From: Treponema parvum
GTDB taxonomy: Bacteria; Spirochaetota; Spirochaetia; Treponematales; Treponemataceae
Assembly: GCF_017893945.1 (NCBI RefSeq)
Contig: NZ_CP054257.1
Coordinates: 1,612,001 to 1,676,000, forward strand
Direction: 5' to 3'
Length of the DNA stretch: 64,000 bases
The translations under genes and the position numbers were made by a program. Shown piece after piece: positions 25,009-34,020 of the stretch. Numbering within the stretch: position 1 is the first letter of the stretch; every line of letters starts with the position of its first letter. The notes under the pieces are model-generated. The model saw only the letters and a list, made by a program, of their open reading frames with translations, ran no database searches and was not told the origin of the DNA.

Positions 25009-25944
25009 ATGAAGCAAACGCTTTTTATAGGTTCAACCTGTGTCGACATTATATTGAACATAAAGAACTTGCCGGCTCCGGGACAGGATGAAAACATAAT
25101 CGAACAGAGCATGTCCGTAGGCGGCTGCGCCTTTAACGCTTCCACGGTTTTGCGCCAATTCAAGCTGCCTTACAAGCTGTGTTCGCCCGTAGGAAGCGGA
25201 ATATACGGAAACTTTATCGAGCAAAAATTCAAAGAGCTTGAAATCCCGGTCTTTGTCCGTACGCCGGAAATAGAAAACGGTTGCTGCTACTGCATAATTG
25301 AAAAAAACGGCCGACGAACATTTTTAAGCAAGCATGGAGCCGAATACAGATTTGACCCGTCATGGTTTTTTAACGTCGATTTTGTAAACGTAGACGGAAT
25401 ATATTTTTGCGGACTTGAAATAGAAGACATAGACGGAAAAAAAATAGTTTCATTTCTTGAAAAAACGTTAAAAGATCAAAACAAAACACATTCGAACATA
25501 AGTTTGTTCTTCGCTCCGGGGCCTCGCATAAACAGTATAGATAAAAGACTGCTTTCAAATATTTTTAACTTGGAGCCCGTTCTTCATTTAAATGACGAGG
25601 AAGCCCTGTCTTTTACCAAAACAAAATCCGTTCATACAGCCGCCGAGACGCTCTTTTCTTTTACACATAACTCCGTTGTGATCACCCAAGGAAAAGAGGG
25701 AGCCTTTTGTTACGACAAAGCGCTGAAGAAGGCCGTACAAATTCCATGCCGGAATAAGGTAAACGCAGTCGACACGACAGGTGCCGGAGACTGTCATTGC
25801 GGCGCAATGATCGCAGGACTTAAACAGGGACTGTCGCTCTTTGATTCCGTAGAAAGGGCGAACGTGTTTGCGTCGGCCATAGTTACGCAATCAGGTTCAA
25901 CCCTTTCGGATACGCTTTTCAATCGAATAGCTGAAACTCTATAA
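25009..25944 (+). CDS. PfkB-family carbohydrate kinase
   Basis: A 311-residue ribokinase-fold enzyme. N-terminal substrate-side motifs are GSTCVDIILNIKNLPAPGQD (~8-27) and SVGGCAFNASTVLRQF (~36-51). The C-terminal PfkB signature is AVDTTGAGDCHCGAMIAGLKQG (~247-268), with the catalytic base Asp in DTTGAGD and the anion hole beside it. It transfers the ATP phosphate to a sugar or nucleoside hydroxyl; the substrate cannot be assigned. It converges on the cstA gene with a 14-bp gap. No ribosome-binding sequence precedes the ATG. Confidence 0.9.
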   Translation: MKQTLFIGSTCVDIILNIKNLPAPGQDENIIEQSMSVGGCAFNASTVLRQFKLPYKLCSPVGSGIYGNFIEQKFKELEIPVFVRTPEIENGCCYCIIEKNGRRTFLSKHGAEYRFDPSWFFNVDFVNVDGIYFCGLEIEDIDGKKIVSFLEKTLKDQNKTHSNISLFFAPGPRINSIDKRLLSNIFNLEPVLHLNDEEALSFTKTKSVHTAAETLFSFTHNSVVITQGKEGAFCYDKALKKAVQIPCRNKVNAVDTTGAGDCHCGAMIAGLKQGLSLFDSVERANVFASAIVTQSGSTLSDTLFNRIAETL

Positions 25945-25958
25945 GCCTTATCACAATA

Positions 25959-27470
25959 CTATTTTTCCCGGCCAAGCTTTACGGACTTTTGGTATTCAAC
26001 GCATTTTTCAGGCGACAAGTATGCGCGGACGATAAATATCACAAGGAAAGCTAGAGCCACGATTATACCGACCGCATAGGAAATTACGATTCCGGTATGT
26101 CCCTGCTTGATCAGATTAAAACATTCCGGAGCGTACATAAGATATGTAACGCTTACTGCAGACATAAAGGTTGCGGGAATTGCGCAGATCCAGCACACAT
26201 TCTTGTTGGGATAGTTTGTAACAAAGTACGTAGCGCCGCACCACAGAACTATCATAGCCAAAGTTTGATTCGACCATGAAAAATATCTCCAGACCACGCC
26301 GTAATTTATCTTGGAAATTATATAACCGACAAGCAGCAGGGGTATTGCAACCGACAAACGAGTCTTCAGCTTTTTTTCATCGAGTTTGAACCAGTCAAAG
26401 ATTATCATTCGCGCGCTTCTGAACGCCGTGTCGCCGGAAGTGATAGGACAGGCTATAACGCCCAGCATGGCGATGACCGTTCCCACTCCCGGAAGAAGGG
26501 CTTTGCACATTTCATAAACCGAAGTTGAATTTCCGCCCTTTACTTTAAGGAGAGCTTCCAGTCCCATTCCCGATGCGGCTTTTGAAGGATCGTAATAAAA
26601 GGCGATCGCGGCGGCGGCCCATATCATGGCTATAACGCCTTCGGCTACCATAGCGCCGTAAAATATTTTGCGTCCGTCTTTTTCATTCTTTATCGTACGG
26701 GCGATTACCGGCGACTGTGTAGCGTGAAAGCCCGATATTGCGCCGCAGGCTACCGTTATAAACATGAGCGGCCAGATGGGTCGCTTGCCGGTTGCAGGAT
26801 AAAGATTAACAAGTGTCAATTCCATCATCGGACGCTCGCCGGAGTGGATCATCGTGGAAACGGCGATTCCTATAGCCATGAGAATAAGACATATTCCGAA
26901 TATGGGATAAAAACGTCCTATGATTTTATCGATGGGAAGCAGCGTTGCGAGAAAGTAATATACAAGGATTATAAGCGTCCACACTTGAATATTTAAAAAA
27001 GAAACATTTGCCGTGAGTTTGGCAAGCAAACCTGCCGGCCCTACCATAAATACTACGCCTACTAAAACCAAAAGAACAAGGCCGAAAACGCGCATAATCG
27101 ATTGCATTATCGTACCCATGTACTTTCCGGTAACTTCGGTTATACTTGATCCGTCGTTACGGACGGACAGCATGCCCGACATATAGTCGTGAACGCCTCC
27201 GGCAAGGATTGTACCGAACACTATCCATAAGTAAACACTCGGTCCCCACAATGCGCCTGAAATCGCACCGAAAATGGGGCCGAGTCCTGCAATATTTAAA
27301 AGCTGCACAAGAAACGCCTTCGCGTTTGACATAGGAACATAATCAATACCGTCAGGATTGGCGATCGCAGGCGTAGGCTCATTCGACGGGACAAAGAATC
27401 TTTCAACTACTCTGCCATAGATGATGTAACCCACTACCAACATAGCGATGCACAGTAAAAAAGTTATCAT
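25959..27470 (-). CDS. CstA-family carbon starvation/peptide transporter
   Basis: A 503-residue polytopic membrane protein of the CstA family, of the shorter type lacking the long C-terminal domain of E. coli CstA (701 residues). Recognisable segments are YVPMSNAKAFLVQLLNIAGLGPIFG (~45-69), GVHDYMSGMLSVRNDGSS (~91-108), ISGFHATQSPVIARTI (~241-256) and PITSGDTAFRSARMI (~347-361). CstA proteins import peptides, amino acids or pyruvate when carbon is short. AGGAGG lies 9 bases before the ATG. The gene is monocistronic. Confidence 0.9.
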   Translation of the reverse strand: MITFLLCIAMLVVGYIIYGRVVERFFVPSNEPTPAIANPDGIDYVPMSNAKAFLVQLLNIAGLGPIFGAISGALWGPSVYLWIVFGTILAGGVHDYMSGMLSVRNDGSSITEVTGKYMGTIMQSIMRVFGLVLLVLVGVVFMVGPAGLLAKLTANVSFLNIQVWTLIILVYYFLATLLPIDKIIGRFYPIFGICLILMAIGIAVSTMIHSGERPMMELTLVNLYPATGKRPIWPLMFITVACGAISGFHATQSPVIARTIKNEKDGRKIFYGAMVAEGVIAMIWAAAAIAFYYDPSKAASGMGLEALLKVKGGNSTSVYEMCKALLPGVGTVIAMLGVIACPITSGDTAFRSARMIIFDWFKLDEKKLKTRLSVAIPLLLVGYIISKINYGVVWRYFSWSNQTLAMIVLWCGATYFVTNYPNKNVCWICAIPATFMSAVSVTYLMYAPECFNLIKQGHTGIVISYAVGIIVALAFLVIFIVRAYLSPEKCVEYQKSVKLGREK

Positions 27471-27602
27471 ATATTTAAACCTCCTACTTTATATAAAGGA
27501 TATCACCGGTAGGTTAGGTTGTAAACAAATTTTTGACGGCGGAGAATGAGTTTTCTGCGCGCTTATTATCTGTGCGCAAACGCGGCAAGGATCGTACACC
27601 GC

Positions 27603-28730
27603 TTATTTTTTCAGCGGTTTTAATATATCCGGCATTTCAGAGGCCGCAGTTTTAAACAAGAGCCGTATTATCTCTACGGTTTCTTTGCGGGATTCAGCGT
27701 CCAATCCGGCAAGAGCTTTTATGATGAGTGCAGAATTTTTAAGCCAATTCTCATAAAATTCCGTATTCGTACGGGCTTCAGCCGCACGCAAAACTTTAAA
27801 TATCGTTTCCACAAATTTTTCACGGCGTTCAAGAGAAAGGCCTAAAAACCACGTGTTCAAGGTTTTTTGCACATACTTGCTGAAATTTTCAAAATCGGGC
27901 GCTTTTATAAAATTATTCCGCTCCATGTGCCATGAAAAAGGATCATGCTGCATTATTCCCGCCTGGCCGCTTTCTACGATGGTATAATCTTCAGGATGGT
28001 TGAACAACATTCCTATGATCGAAAACTGAGGATAAAAAGACCGCAAAATATCTTTTATCGAAAAAAATTCACCGCTTGCCGCAAGTTTTTCATTTAAGCC
28101 CGGCGCGTCGAATATGTAAACGTTTTTTATCTTATTTTTAATCTTTTGCGGCACGAAGGACGCCGCATACATTGCCAGATTACCGCCCTTGGAATGCCCG
28201 GAAAGATAGAGTTTACCGCAAGACCTGATTCCGCCTTTTTTGAAAATTTTTTCTATGTAAACGGCGGCGTCCAGCTGCGACGGTATCACGTCCTTAAATC
28301 CCATATTAAAGTCTTCTTTCCAGCCTACAATGGTGTCGTCCGTCCCTCTAAAAACCGCTAAGGCGGTCTTCCTATTCAAGAGCACCGTAAAAGCTGAAAA
28401 CTGCTCTTCGTTTTCCAAATCGATCTTATTTATAAACCCGCAGACTTCCATATTTCCGAAACGGAGCGAAGCCCCGCAGGCTTCAAGCAGGGCCGCCGTT
28501 TTAGGGTTTATAAACTGCCCGGTGTTCGAGCGTATATTATAATCGGGCGACTTTTTAAAATCTTCGGCAAGACGGGAAACAGAAATTTTCTTGGAAAATC
28601 CGGAGGAAACGATTTCCGTATAATCAAGGTAGACAAGCTGACTTAATACGAGTGCGTCAACTTCATTAAACGGAGAAACGGAAATTGTCAAATCGCCGCG
28701 CCAGCGAACGTAATCTATAAGATCTGCCAT
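27603..28730 (-). CDS. DUF2974 (Mbeg1-like) alpha/beta-hydrolase
   Basis: A 375-residue protein of the Mbeg1-like/DUF2974 group. The N-terminus DLIDYVRWRGDLTIS and FNEVDALVLSQLVYLDY (~20-36) are typical. The lipase nucleophile elbow GHSKGGNLAMYAA is at ~178-190, with the catalytic Ser in GHSKG. An acid in YIFDAPGLNE (~205) and a histidine in MQHDPFSWHME (~260-270) could complete the triad. No signal peptide is seen. Probably a cytoplasmic esterase or lipase of unknown substrate. The only ribosome-binding-like sequence (GAGGAG) is about 16 bases from the ATG, which is unusually far. Confidence 0.8.
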   Translation of the reverse strand: MADLIDYVRWRGDLTISVSPFNEVDALVLSQLVYLDYTEIVSSGFSKKISVSRLAEDFKKSPDYNIRSNTGQFINPKTAALLEACGASLRFGNMEVCGFINKIDLENEEQFSAFTVLLNRKTALAVFRGTDDTIVGWKEDFNMGFKDVIPSQLDAAVYIEKIFKKGGIRSCGKLYLSGHSKGGNLAMYAASFVPQKIKNKIKNVYIFDAPGLNEKLAASGEFFSIKDILRSFYPQFSIIGMLFNHPEDYTIVESGQAGIMQHDPFSWHMERNNFIKAPDFENFSKYVQKTLNTWFLGLSLERREKFVETIFKVLRAAEARTNTEFYENWLKNSALIIKALAGLDAESRKETVEIIRLLFKTAASEMPDILKPLKK

Positions 28731-28786
28731 GTTTTAGTTTTTTCGCTCCTCAAATAACCTTTGCAGCCGCTTAAAAAAACATAGAA

Positions 28787-29608
28787 TCAGTTTTTCGAAC
28801 CTGATCCCATGAGCGAAAGAGCCTTTTCCTTCCTGGCCGTAAGCATTTCAGTCCAGCCTTTAGGATTGATAAACGGATTTTTATCGCCTTCGACATAGGT
28901 TCCGGCCTTATCCAGAACAGGAATTTGTATGGGATGTGACGGCAAAGGTATGTCCGCCTTTATTTTTAGCATCTTGTCCATAGAATCGATAAATTTTCGG
29001 ATAAGATCCGTAGGCCAGCCGGGATATTCGGCATAGAATTCCGGCATAAGAGTGTTAAGCCCGACGCCGCCGTGCATGGCGCATAGATATTCTTTTCCGG
29101 AAGCGTCGCGGTCTGTAAAAACGAACGAAGTAGTTCCGGGCGTATGGCCGGGCGTGAGCAATGTAGTAATCGACATATCGCCGAGCGTTACGGGCTTTTT
29201 TTCATCATAAAAATGATCGGCGTCGAAATCTATCCAATTTTCAGAGCCCAGACTTACCCATTCAGGGTGTTCTTTTTTTATCTTAAAATCCTGTTCGGAC
29301 ATAAACACTTTTGCTTTTGTGTATTCCCGGATCAATCTTGTTCCGCCGCAGTGATCGAAATGTCCATGACTTACGAAAAGATATTTTATGTCGTAAGGCG
29401 TGTAGTTAAGTTTTCTTATGCTTTCAAAAATCAGATACACAGTTTCGGCGAATCCCTGATCGATCAATATCAAACCGTCTCCGGTGTCTATCAGGTAACT
29501 GCCGACGTATTTTGTTCCCACATAGTAAACGTGGGGCGCCATTTGAAACGGCTCCTGCTCTTTTTCCCATTCTCTTACGGCAAAGCGGTTCAATTCGTTT
29601 TTATTCAT
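28787..29608 (-). CDS. metallo-beta-lactamase-fold hydrolase (subclass B3-like)
   Basis: A 273-residue protein with the zinc motif FVSHGHFDHCGG (~78-89), the third-histidine segment LTPGHTPGTTSF (~150-161) and a late histidine in LPSHPIQIP (~225). This pattern resembles B3 metallo-beta-lactamases and related hydrolases. No signal peptide is present, while genuine B3 lactamases are exported, so a cytoplasmic hydrolase is more likely than antibiotic resistance. It lies 8 bp downstream of the M24 peptidase gene, suggesting co-transcription. AAAGGT precedes the ATG. Confidence 0.85.
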   Translation of the reverse strand: MNKNELNRFAVREWEKEQEPFQMAPHVYYVGTKYVGSYLIDTGDGLILIDQGFAETVYLIFESIRKLNYTPYDIKYLFVSHGHFDHCGGTRLIREYTKAKVFMSEQDFKIKKEHPEWVSLGSENWIDFDADHFYDEKKPVTLGDMSITTLLTPGHTPGTTSFVFTDRDASGKEYLCAMHGGVGLNTLMPEFYAEYPGWPTDLIRKFIDSMDKMLKIKADIPLPSHPIQIPVLDKAGTYVEGDKNPFINPKGWTEMLTARKEKALSLMGSGSKN

Positions 29609-29615
29609 AGTTTAT

Positions 29616-30710
29616 TTACCTTTTGCAAAGGATCTTCCATTTTTTATCGACTTTGTTTAGAACTTCACAGCCCGTATCGGTGACGAGCACTAAATCTTCA
29701 ATGCGCACTCCGAATTCTCCAGGAAGATAAACGCCGGGTTCTATCGAAAATATCATGCCGGGTTTTACGGGGTTCTTATTGGAAGAACTGACGTCGCCCT
29801 GTTCGTGATCCGTCTGTCCGATGAAATGTCCCAGACGGTGCGTAAAATAATTTGCATATCCGGCTTTCGCAATATGATCGCGCGCAGCAGCGTCAATATC
29901 GCAAAGCAAAACTCCGGGACGTATGATAGCTTCGGCTTTTTCGTTGGCTTCGCGTACCAGATCGTGTATTTTAGTAAACTTATCCGGCGCAGTTTTATAA
30001 AAGAATGTACGCGTCATATCCGAGCAATAACCGTCTTTTACGCATCCCATGTCGATGAGGACGCAGTCTCCTTCCTTTACAACAGTATCGTCGGGTTCGT
30101 GGTGAGGATCCGCGGCATTTTTGCCGAAAGAAACTATCGTTGAAAATGAAGTTCCGGAAGCCCCTTCGGCCTTAAACTGGGCTTCTATATATTCGGCGAC
30201 TTCCTTTTCGGTAACTCCTTCTCTCACGAAGGCTGCTCCTCTTTCGATGCATACATCGTTGATACGGGAAGCCTCTTTCATAATCCTCTGCTCTTCGGCG
30301 TCCTTGCAAGCGCGCGCGTCGTCAACGCAATCCGAGCCTAGTAAGAATTTTGCATCGGGAGTAAGTTCACAAAGAGGAATTAAAAAACGCGCGGGCCAAA
30401 CCTTATCCACTCCTATAAGGCCGTTTTTTGCGATATTCGAAGCCATGATTTTCATTACATCGTCGGTGTCGCATGTCCAAACTTCCCTGATCTTTTTTTG
30501 ATCTACGTTAAAAAGTTTGTTCAAGAAAAAAACGTGATTTTTATCCGCCGAAAGATATAAGACGAACAATCGTTCATACGGCTCGTTATATATTCCTGTC
30601 AAATACCGTATACTTTTGGGGTCGCTTACAATAAGACCGTCAAGCTTCATTTTTTTCATTCCTTCAAGAACCTTGTCTATTCTTGATTGATATAAATCAT
30701 CTTTATTCAC
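29616..30710 (-). CDS. M24-family Xaa-Pro aminopeptidase
   Basis: A 364-residue peptidase. The GTG at 30710 is chosen as start because AAGGAG lies 8 bases upstream; the ATG at 30764 has none and would add residues unlike the family. The N-terminal creatinase-like domain has GLIVSDPKSIRYLTG (~25-39). The pita-bread domain has the dinuclear metal ligands Asp and Asp in VLIDMGCVKDGYCSDMTRTF, His in HRLGHFIG, Glu in FSIEPGVY and Glu in GVRIEDLVLV. It removes N-terminal residues ahead of proline. It forms a likely two-gene unit with the metallo-hydrolase. Confidence 0.9.
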   Translation of the reverse strand: MNKDDLYQSRIDKVLEGMKKMKLDGLIVSDPKSIRYLTGIYNEPYERLFVLYLSADKNHVFFLNKLFNVDQKKIREVWTCDTDDVMKIMASNIAKNGLIGVDKVWPARFLIPLCELTPDAKFLLGSDCVDDARACKDAEEQRIMKEASRINDVCIERGAAFVREGVTEKEVAEYIEAQFKAEGASGTSFSTIVSFGKNAADPHHEPDDTVVKEGDCVLIDMGCVKDGYCSDMTRTFFYKTAPDKFTKIHDLVREANEKAEAIIRPGVLLCDIDAAARDHIAKAGYANYFTHRLGHFIGQTDHEQGDVSSSNKNPVKPGMIFSIEPGVYLPGEFGVRIEDLVLVTDTGCEVLNKVDKKWKILCKR

Positions 30711-30897
30711 ACTCTCATCTCCTTCCGGCGGCATAGGCCGCGCATCAAAAATTCCGCAGAGCAAGCGTTTATCGCGGCGCAGACGTCAATAAAATTAATT
30801 TATAACACACTTACCGTTTTTATGTTTATATTGTATATTAAAAGGAGGATTTGCAAAAGATTGCAGTTCTTTATTCCATATCGGAAGGCGTATCTTT

Positions 30898-30939
30898 TTG
30901 GCAAATTCGTGTTTTATTTTATAAAATGTCATATTTTAT
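30898..30939 (+). promoter_or_regulatory. candidate promoter and palindrome upstream of the BI-1 gene
   Basis: TTGGCA (30898-30903), 16 bp, TATAAA give a possible promoter; ATAAAAT-GTCAT-ATTTTAT (30921-30939) is a perfect palindrome just downstream, before the GGAGG of the next gene. It could be an operator or an mRNA hairpin. Confidence 0.4.
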
Positions 30940-30958
30940 GATCACGGAGGTTTGATCT

Positions 30959-31651
30959 ATGGAAGAAACGAGAGTTTCAGTTGAAAGGGTGAATGCCCAG
31001 GCTAAACAAAAATTTTTAACCGGCGTATACGGTTGGATGTTCTTGGCGCTCGTCGTAAGCGCGGCGACGGCTTTTTTTACGGCCTCAAACACGTCCATGG
31101 TAAAACTGCTTTTTTCAAACGGTTTTATTATGATTCTTGCGTTGGGTGAAATCGCGCTCGTCTGGTGGCTCAGCGCATCTATAAGAAAGATCAGCATGCA
31201 ATCCGCAGTTATAGGATTTATAACATACTCGGTTTTAAATGGAATAACGCTTTCAAGCATTCTCTTATATTATACCGGCGCGTCGGTAGCGTCCGTTTTT
31301 ATCACGTGCGCGGCTATGTTCGGCATAATGAGCCTTTACGGTCTTACAACAAAGTCCAATCTCATGTCCGCAGGCCGTTACCTCATGATGGGCGTTATAG
31401 GAATAATAATCGCTTCCCTTTTGAATATCTTTATCAGATCGAATACGCTTGATTGGCTTGTGTCCGTAGTAACGGTCGTAGTGTTTACCGGGCTTACCGC
31501 CTACGATTCACAGAAGATGCTCGCCGTTTCACGAAGAGCCGACGGAAGCGAAATGTTCAAAAAAGCGGCCATAATCGGAGCTCTGGAACTTTATCTTGAC
31601 TTTATAAATATGTTCCTAGCATTGCTGAGGCTGTTCGGACGCAGAAAGTAG
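30959..31651 (+). CDS. Bax inhibitor-1/YccA-family membrane protein
   Basis: A 230-residue protein with seven hydrophobic segments. It shows the BI-1 signatures FLTGVYGWMFLALVVSAATAF (~17-37) and FTGLTAYDSQKMLAVSR (~180-196), and the C-terminal ALELYLDFINMFLALLRLFGRRK (~208-230). Bacterial BI-1 proteins are inner-membrane, pH-gated calcium leak channels or regulators of membrane proteases. GGAGG precedes the ATG. Monocistronic. Confidence 0.92.
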   Translation: MEETRVSVERVNAQAKQKFLTGVYGWMFLALVVSAATAFFTASNTSMVKLLFSNGFIMILALGEIALVWWLSASIRKISMQSAVIGFITYSVLNGITLSSILLYYTGASVASVFITCAAMFGIMSLYGLTTKSNLMSAGRYLMMGVIGIIIASLLNIFIRSNTLDWLVSVVTVVVFTGLTAYDSQKMLAVSRRADGSEMFKKAAIIGALELYLDFINMFLALLRLFGRRK

Positions 31652-31788
31652 ATTAAAATTACATATTGGTTTAATTTCGACCGTATTTTCAATTCCATAA
31701 ACTCTCCGTTATGCGGTATAATGGGCTTGGGTCTTAAATTGAAGGCCTAAGTCCGTTAAGCAATATGATCAAATATCAGGAGCGTGTT

Positions 31789-33225
31789 ATGAAAAAATTC
31801 ATGGATAAAAATTTTCTGCTTGAAACTAAAACTGCGCAGAAATTGTACAAGGCGGCCGAAAACGCCCCCATATGGGATTTTCACTGTCATCTTCCGCCTA
31901 AAGAAATTGCAGAAAATAAAAAATTTCCCAATTTGAGTGAAATATGGCTTGGAAGCCACGGATACGGGGATCACTATAAATGGCGCCAGATGCGCACCTA
32001 CGGCGTTCCCGAATCGGTCATAACCGGAGATAACGCAGATCCTTTTGAAAAATTTATCAAGTGGACTCAAACTATAGAAAACCTCGCCGGCAATCCTTTG
32101 TACCATTGGACGCACCTTGAATTGCAGCGTTATTTTAATATATATGAACCGCTCACTACAAAGACGGCGCCGACAATATGGGAAAAGGCGAACGCTCTGC
32201 TCCAAAGCGACGAGATGTCAGTAAAAGGAATTCTAAAGAAATTCAACGTGTATGCAGTAGGAACTACGGACGATCCTGCAGACACATTGGAATATCATAA
32301 AGCGATCGCGGCGGGAACGGCTCCCATAGGCAAGATAGAAACAAAGGTAAGGCCGTCCTTCAGGCCCGACAAAGCCTTGAATATAGACAAACCGACGTTC
32401 GCGGAATATATTCCCAAACTTGCAAAGGCTGCCGGAATAAACATAAAAAATACCGACGATGTGATAAAAGCTTTGGAATTGCGGCTGGACTTTTTTGTCG
32501 AAGCGGGTTGCAAAGCGAGCGACCACGGACTCGAATTTGCTCCGTTCCGCCTTGAAGACGATGCGGAAATAAACAAGGCATTTAAAGCCGCTATGGCCGG
32601 AAAACCCGTAAGCCCTGAAATGGCGGAAGCCTATCGCACAAAGGTACTGCTCGCTTTAGGCCTGGCGTATGCAAAGCGGAACGTAGTAATGCAGCTTCAC
32701 ATGAACGCTATCCGCGATTTGAATAAAAAAATGTTTAAACTTCTCGGCCCCGACACGGGATTTGACGCGGTTCACGATAACAGAATGGCGGAAAAATTGA
32801 GCGGGCTTCTTAACCTCATAGAAGAAAACGGCGGGCTGCCCAAAACGGTGCTTTATACGCTCAATCCTAAAGATTATTATGTGCTCGGAACTGCAATGGG
32901 ATGTTTCCAAGGAACCGTAAACGGAGAATCCGTCAGAGGAAAAGTACAGCTCGGATGCGCATGGTGGTTCTGCGATCATTACGACGGTATGACCGAGCAT
33001 CTTAAAGTTCTGGGAAACTTAGGTATGCTCTCTTCGTTCGTGGGAATGCTTACCGACAGCCGGAGCTTTTTAAGCTATCCGCGCCACGAATATTTCAGAA
33101 GAATTCTTTGCAACATCCTTGGCCGTTGGGTTGAAAACGGAGAATTCCCGAACGACGAAGAGATTCTTACAAGAATGGTAAAGGATATTTCGTTTAAAAA
33201 CGCTCTGAATTATTTCGGAAAATAA
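31789..33225 (+). CDS. uxaC: glucuronate isomerase
   Basis: A 478-residue enzyme converting D-glucuronate to D-fructuronate (and D-galacturonate to D-tagaturonate) in hexuronate breakdown. The start at 31789 is preferred over 31765 because AGGAG lies just before it. UxaC features are WDFHCHLPPKEIAENKKF (~26-43), TYGVPESVITGDNADPFEKF (~75-94), TTDDPADTLEYHKAI (~160) and GCAWWFCDHYDGM near residue 395. The metal-binding HxH of the amidohydrolase-like fold is in DFHCH. A TATAAT at 31717-31722 may be its -10. No other hexuronate gene is next to it. A strong intrinsic terminator follows. Confidence 0.95.
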   Translation: MKKFMDKNFLLETKTAQKLYKAAENAPIWDFHCHLPPKEIAENKKFPNLSEIWLGSHGYGDHYKWRQMRTYGVPESVITGDNADPFEKFIKWTQTIENLAGNPLYHWTHLELQRYFNIYEPLTTKTAPTIWEKANALLQSDEMSVKGILKKFNVYAVGTTDDPADTLEYHKAIAAGTAPIGKIETKVRPSFRPDKALNIDKPTFAEYIPKLAKAAGINIKNTDDVIKALELRLDFFVEAGCKASDHGLEFAPFRLEDDAEINKAFKAAMAGKPVSPEMAEAYRTKVLLALGLAYAKRNVVMQLHMNAIRDLNKKMFKLLGPDTGFDAVHDNRMAEKLSGLLNLIEENGGLPKTVLYTLNPKDYYVLGTAMGCFQGTVNGESVRGKVQLGCAWWFCDHYDGMTEHLKVLGNLGMLSSFVGMLTDSRSFLSYPRHEYFRRILCNILGRWVENGEFPNDEEILTRMVKDISFKNALNYFGK

Positions 33226-33240
33226 AAGATAAAGGGCTAG

Positions 33241-33289
33241 TCTCCGCAAAGTTTGCAACCTTACAGCATCGCGGCTTTGCGGAGATTTT
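33241..33289 (+). terminator. intrinsic terminator after uxaC
   Basis: TCTCCGCAAAG (33241-33251) and CTTTGCGGAGA (33275-33285) form a perfect 11-bp stem, followed by TTTT. Confidence 0.8.
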
Positions 33290-33350
33290 GCATATTCTTA
33301 GAATCATTTGCGATAAAAATCCCGGTAAAATTATTAGGGAAGGAAAAATC

Positions 33351-33773
33351 ATGGGTATACGCGGAGAACTTTTTACGACGCAGGTAATATTGGAAAATCG
33401 CTCTTATTTTTTTAATGTAAAAGAAAACAGAACCGGCGACGTTTTTATGCAAATAGTGGAAAGCAAAAGCCGTGACGGTGCGGATTTTGACCGGCACCAG
33501 ATAGCGGTCTTTGCGGAAGATCTGCAAAAATTTTTACAAGGTCTTGACAGATCGCTTTCGTTTATAGAAAAGGACCGAAAAGAAAGAGCGAAAGCGCGAG
33601 CTCAGAAAAAAGCCGCCAACGATAAAAAATACGATCAAGGTACAGGAACGGTAAAAAAGAAAGTATACCGCAGAAAGGGTGAAGAAATTCCGGAAATGAA
33701 AAAAGACGACGGGATCAAACGTACGGGAAGAGTGATCCACGTAGTTTCTAAAATAAAACCTGAAAACGGCTAA
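33351..33773 (+). CDS. PUR-alpha-type DNA/RNA-binding protein (DUF3276)
   Basis: A 140-residue protein; the start at 33351 follows GGGAAGGA, and the upstream in-frame ATG at 33288 lies in the terminator region. Residues 1-75 are a single PUR repeat (GIRGELFTTQVILENRSYFF, then RTGDVFMQIVESKSRDGADFDRHQIAVF). Residues ~76-140 are a highly basic tail. Bacterial PUR proteins of spirochaetes and Bacteroidetes bind single-stranded nucleic acid; Borrelia BpuR represses its own translation and affects virulence-gene mRNAs. A regulatory role here is inferred from family. Confidence 0.88.
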   Translation: MGIRGELFTTQVILENRSYFFNVKENRTGDVFMQIVESKSRDGADFDRHQIAVFAEDLQKFLQGLDRSLSFIEKDRKERAKARAQKKAANDKKYDQGTGTVKKKVYRRKGEEIPEMKKDDGIKRTGRVIHVVSKIKPENG

Positions 33774-33823
33774 TACTTGAACGTTGCGTTTTGAAACTAA
33801 GACATAATAAAAAATGCACTTCC

Positions 33824-33915
33824 GGCGAGAACCCGTCCGCTTAGCCGCGGTCGAGCTTTTAGGGTATAATTCTGTGAGCGTAACGCTCGAAGCGGCACGC
33901 TGCCGGAACCTCGCC
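33824..33915 (+). ncRNA. candidate structured intergenic RNA
   Basis: Nested complementary arms lie in 92 bases: GGCGAG/CTCGCC (33824-33829, 33910-33915), GCCGC/GCGGC (33844-33848, 33892-33896) and CGAGC/GCTCG (33852-33856, 33885-33889). An internal GAGCG-TAA-CGCTC hairpin competes with the last pair. A TATAAT (33865-33870) sits in the loop, so the alternative reading is a promoter. A terminator-like hairpin follows at 33980-34011. No open frame explains the stretch 33774-34020. Confidence 0.3.
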
Positions 33916-33979
33916 TCCGTACAGTTTTATTAGCTTTCAAAACGCGCCATTTAATTGAACAACGAAAGCGACGGAAAGG

Positions 33980-34011
33980 GGCTGCCCAAAAACTTCAGTT
34001 TTGGGGCAGCC
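33980..34011. terminator. long hairpin between convergent genes
   Basis: GGCTGCCCAAAAACT and AGTTTTGGGGCAGCC form a 15-bp stem with one mismatch and a 2-base loop. It lies between the PUR protein gene and rnhB and could serve both strands, although the T-runs after it are weak. Confidence 0.6.
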
Positions 34012-34020
34012 TCCTTAATA

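Noticed and set aside
28787..29608. Beta-lactam resistance gene
   Set aside because: The metallo-beta-lactamase fold is there, but no signal peptide, and the neighbour is a peptidase; a generic hydrolase is more likely.
33351..34020. tRNA or rRNA genes in the larger spacers
   Set aside because: I looked for cloverleaf arms and GGTTCGAATCC-type T-loops in the spacers and found none that fit.
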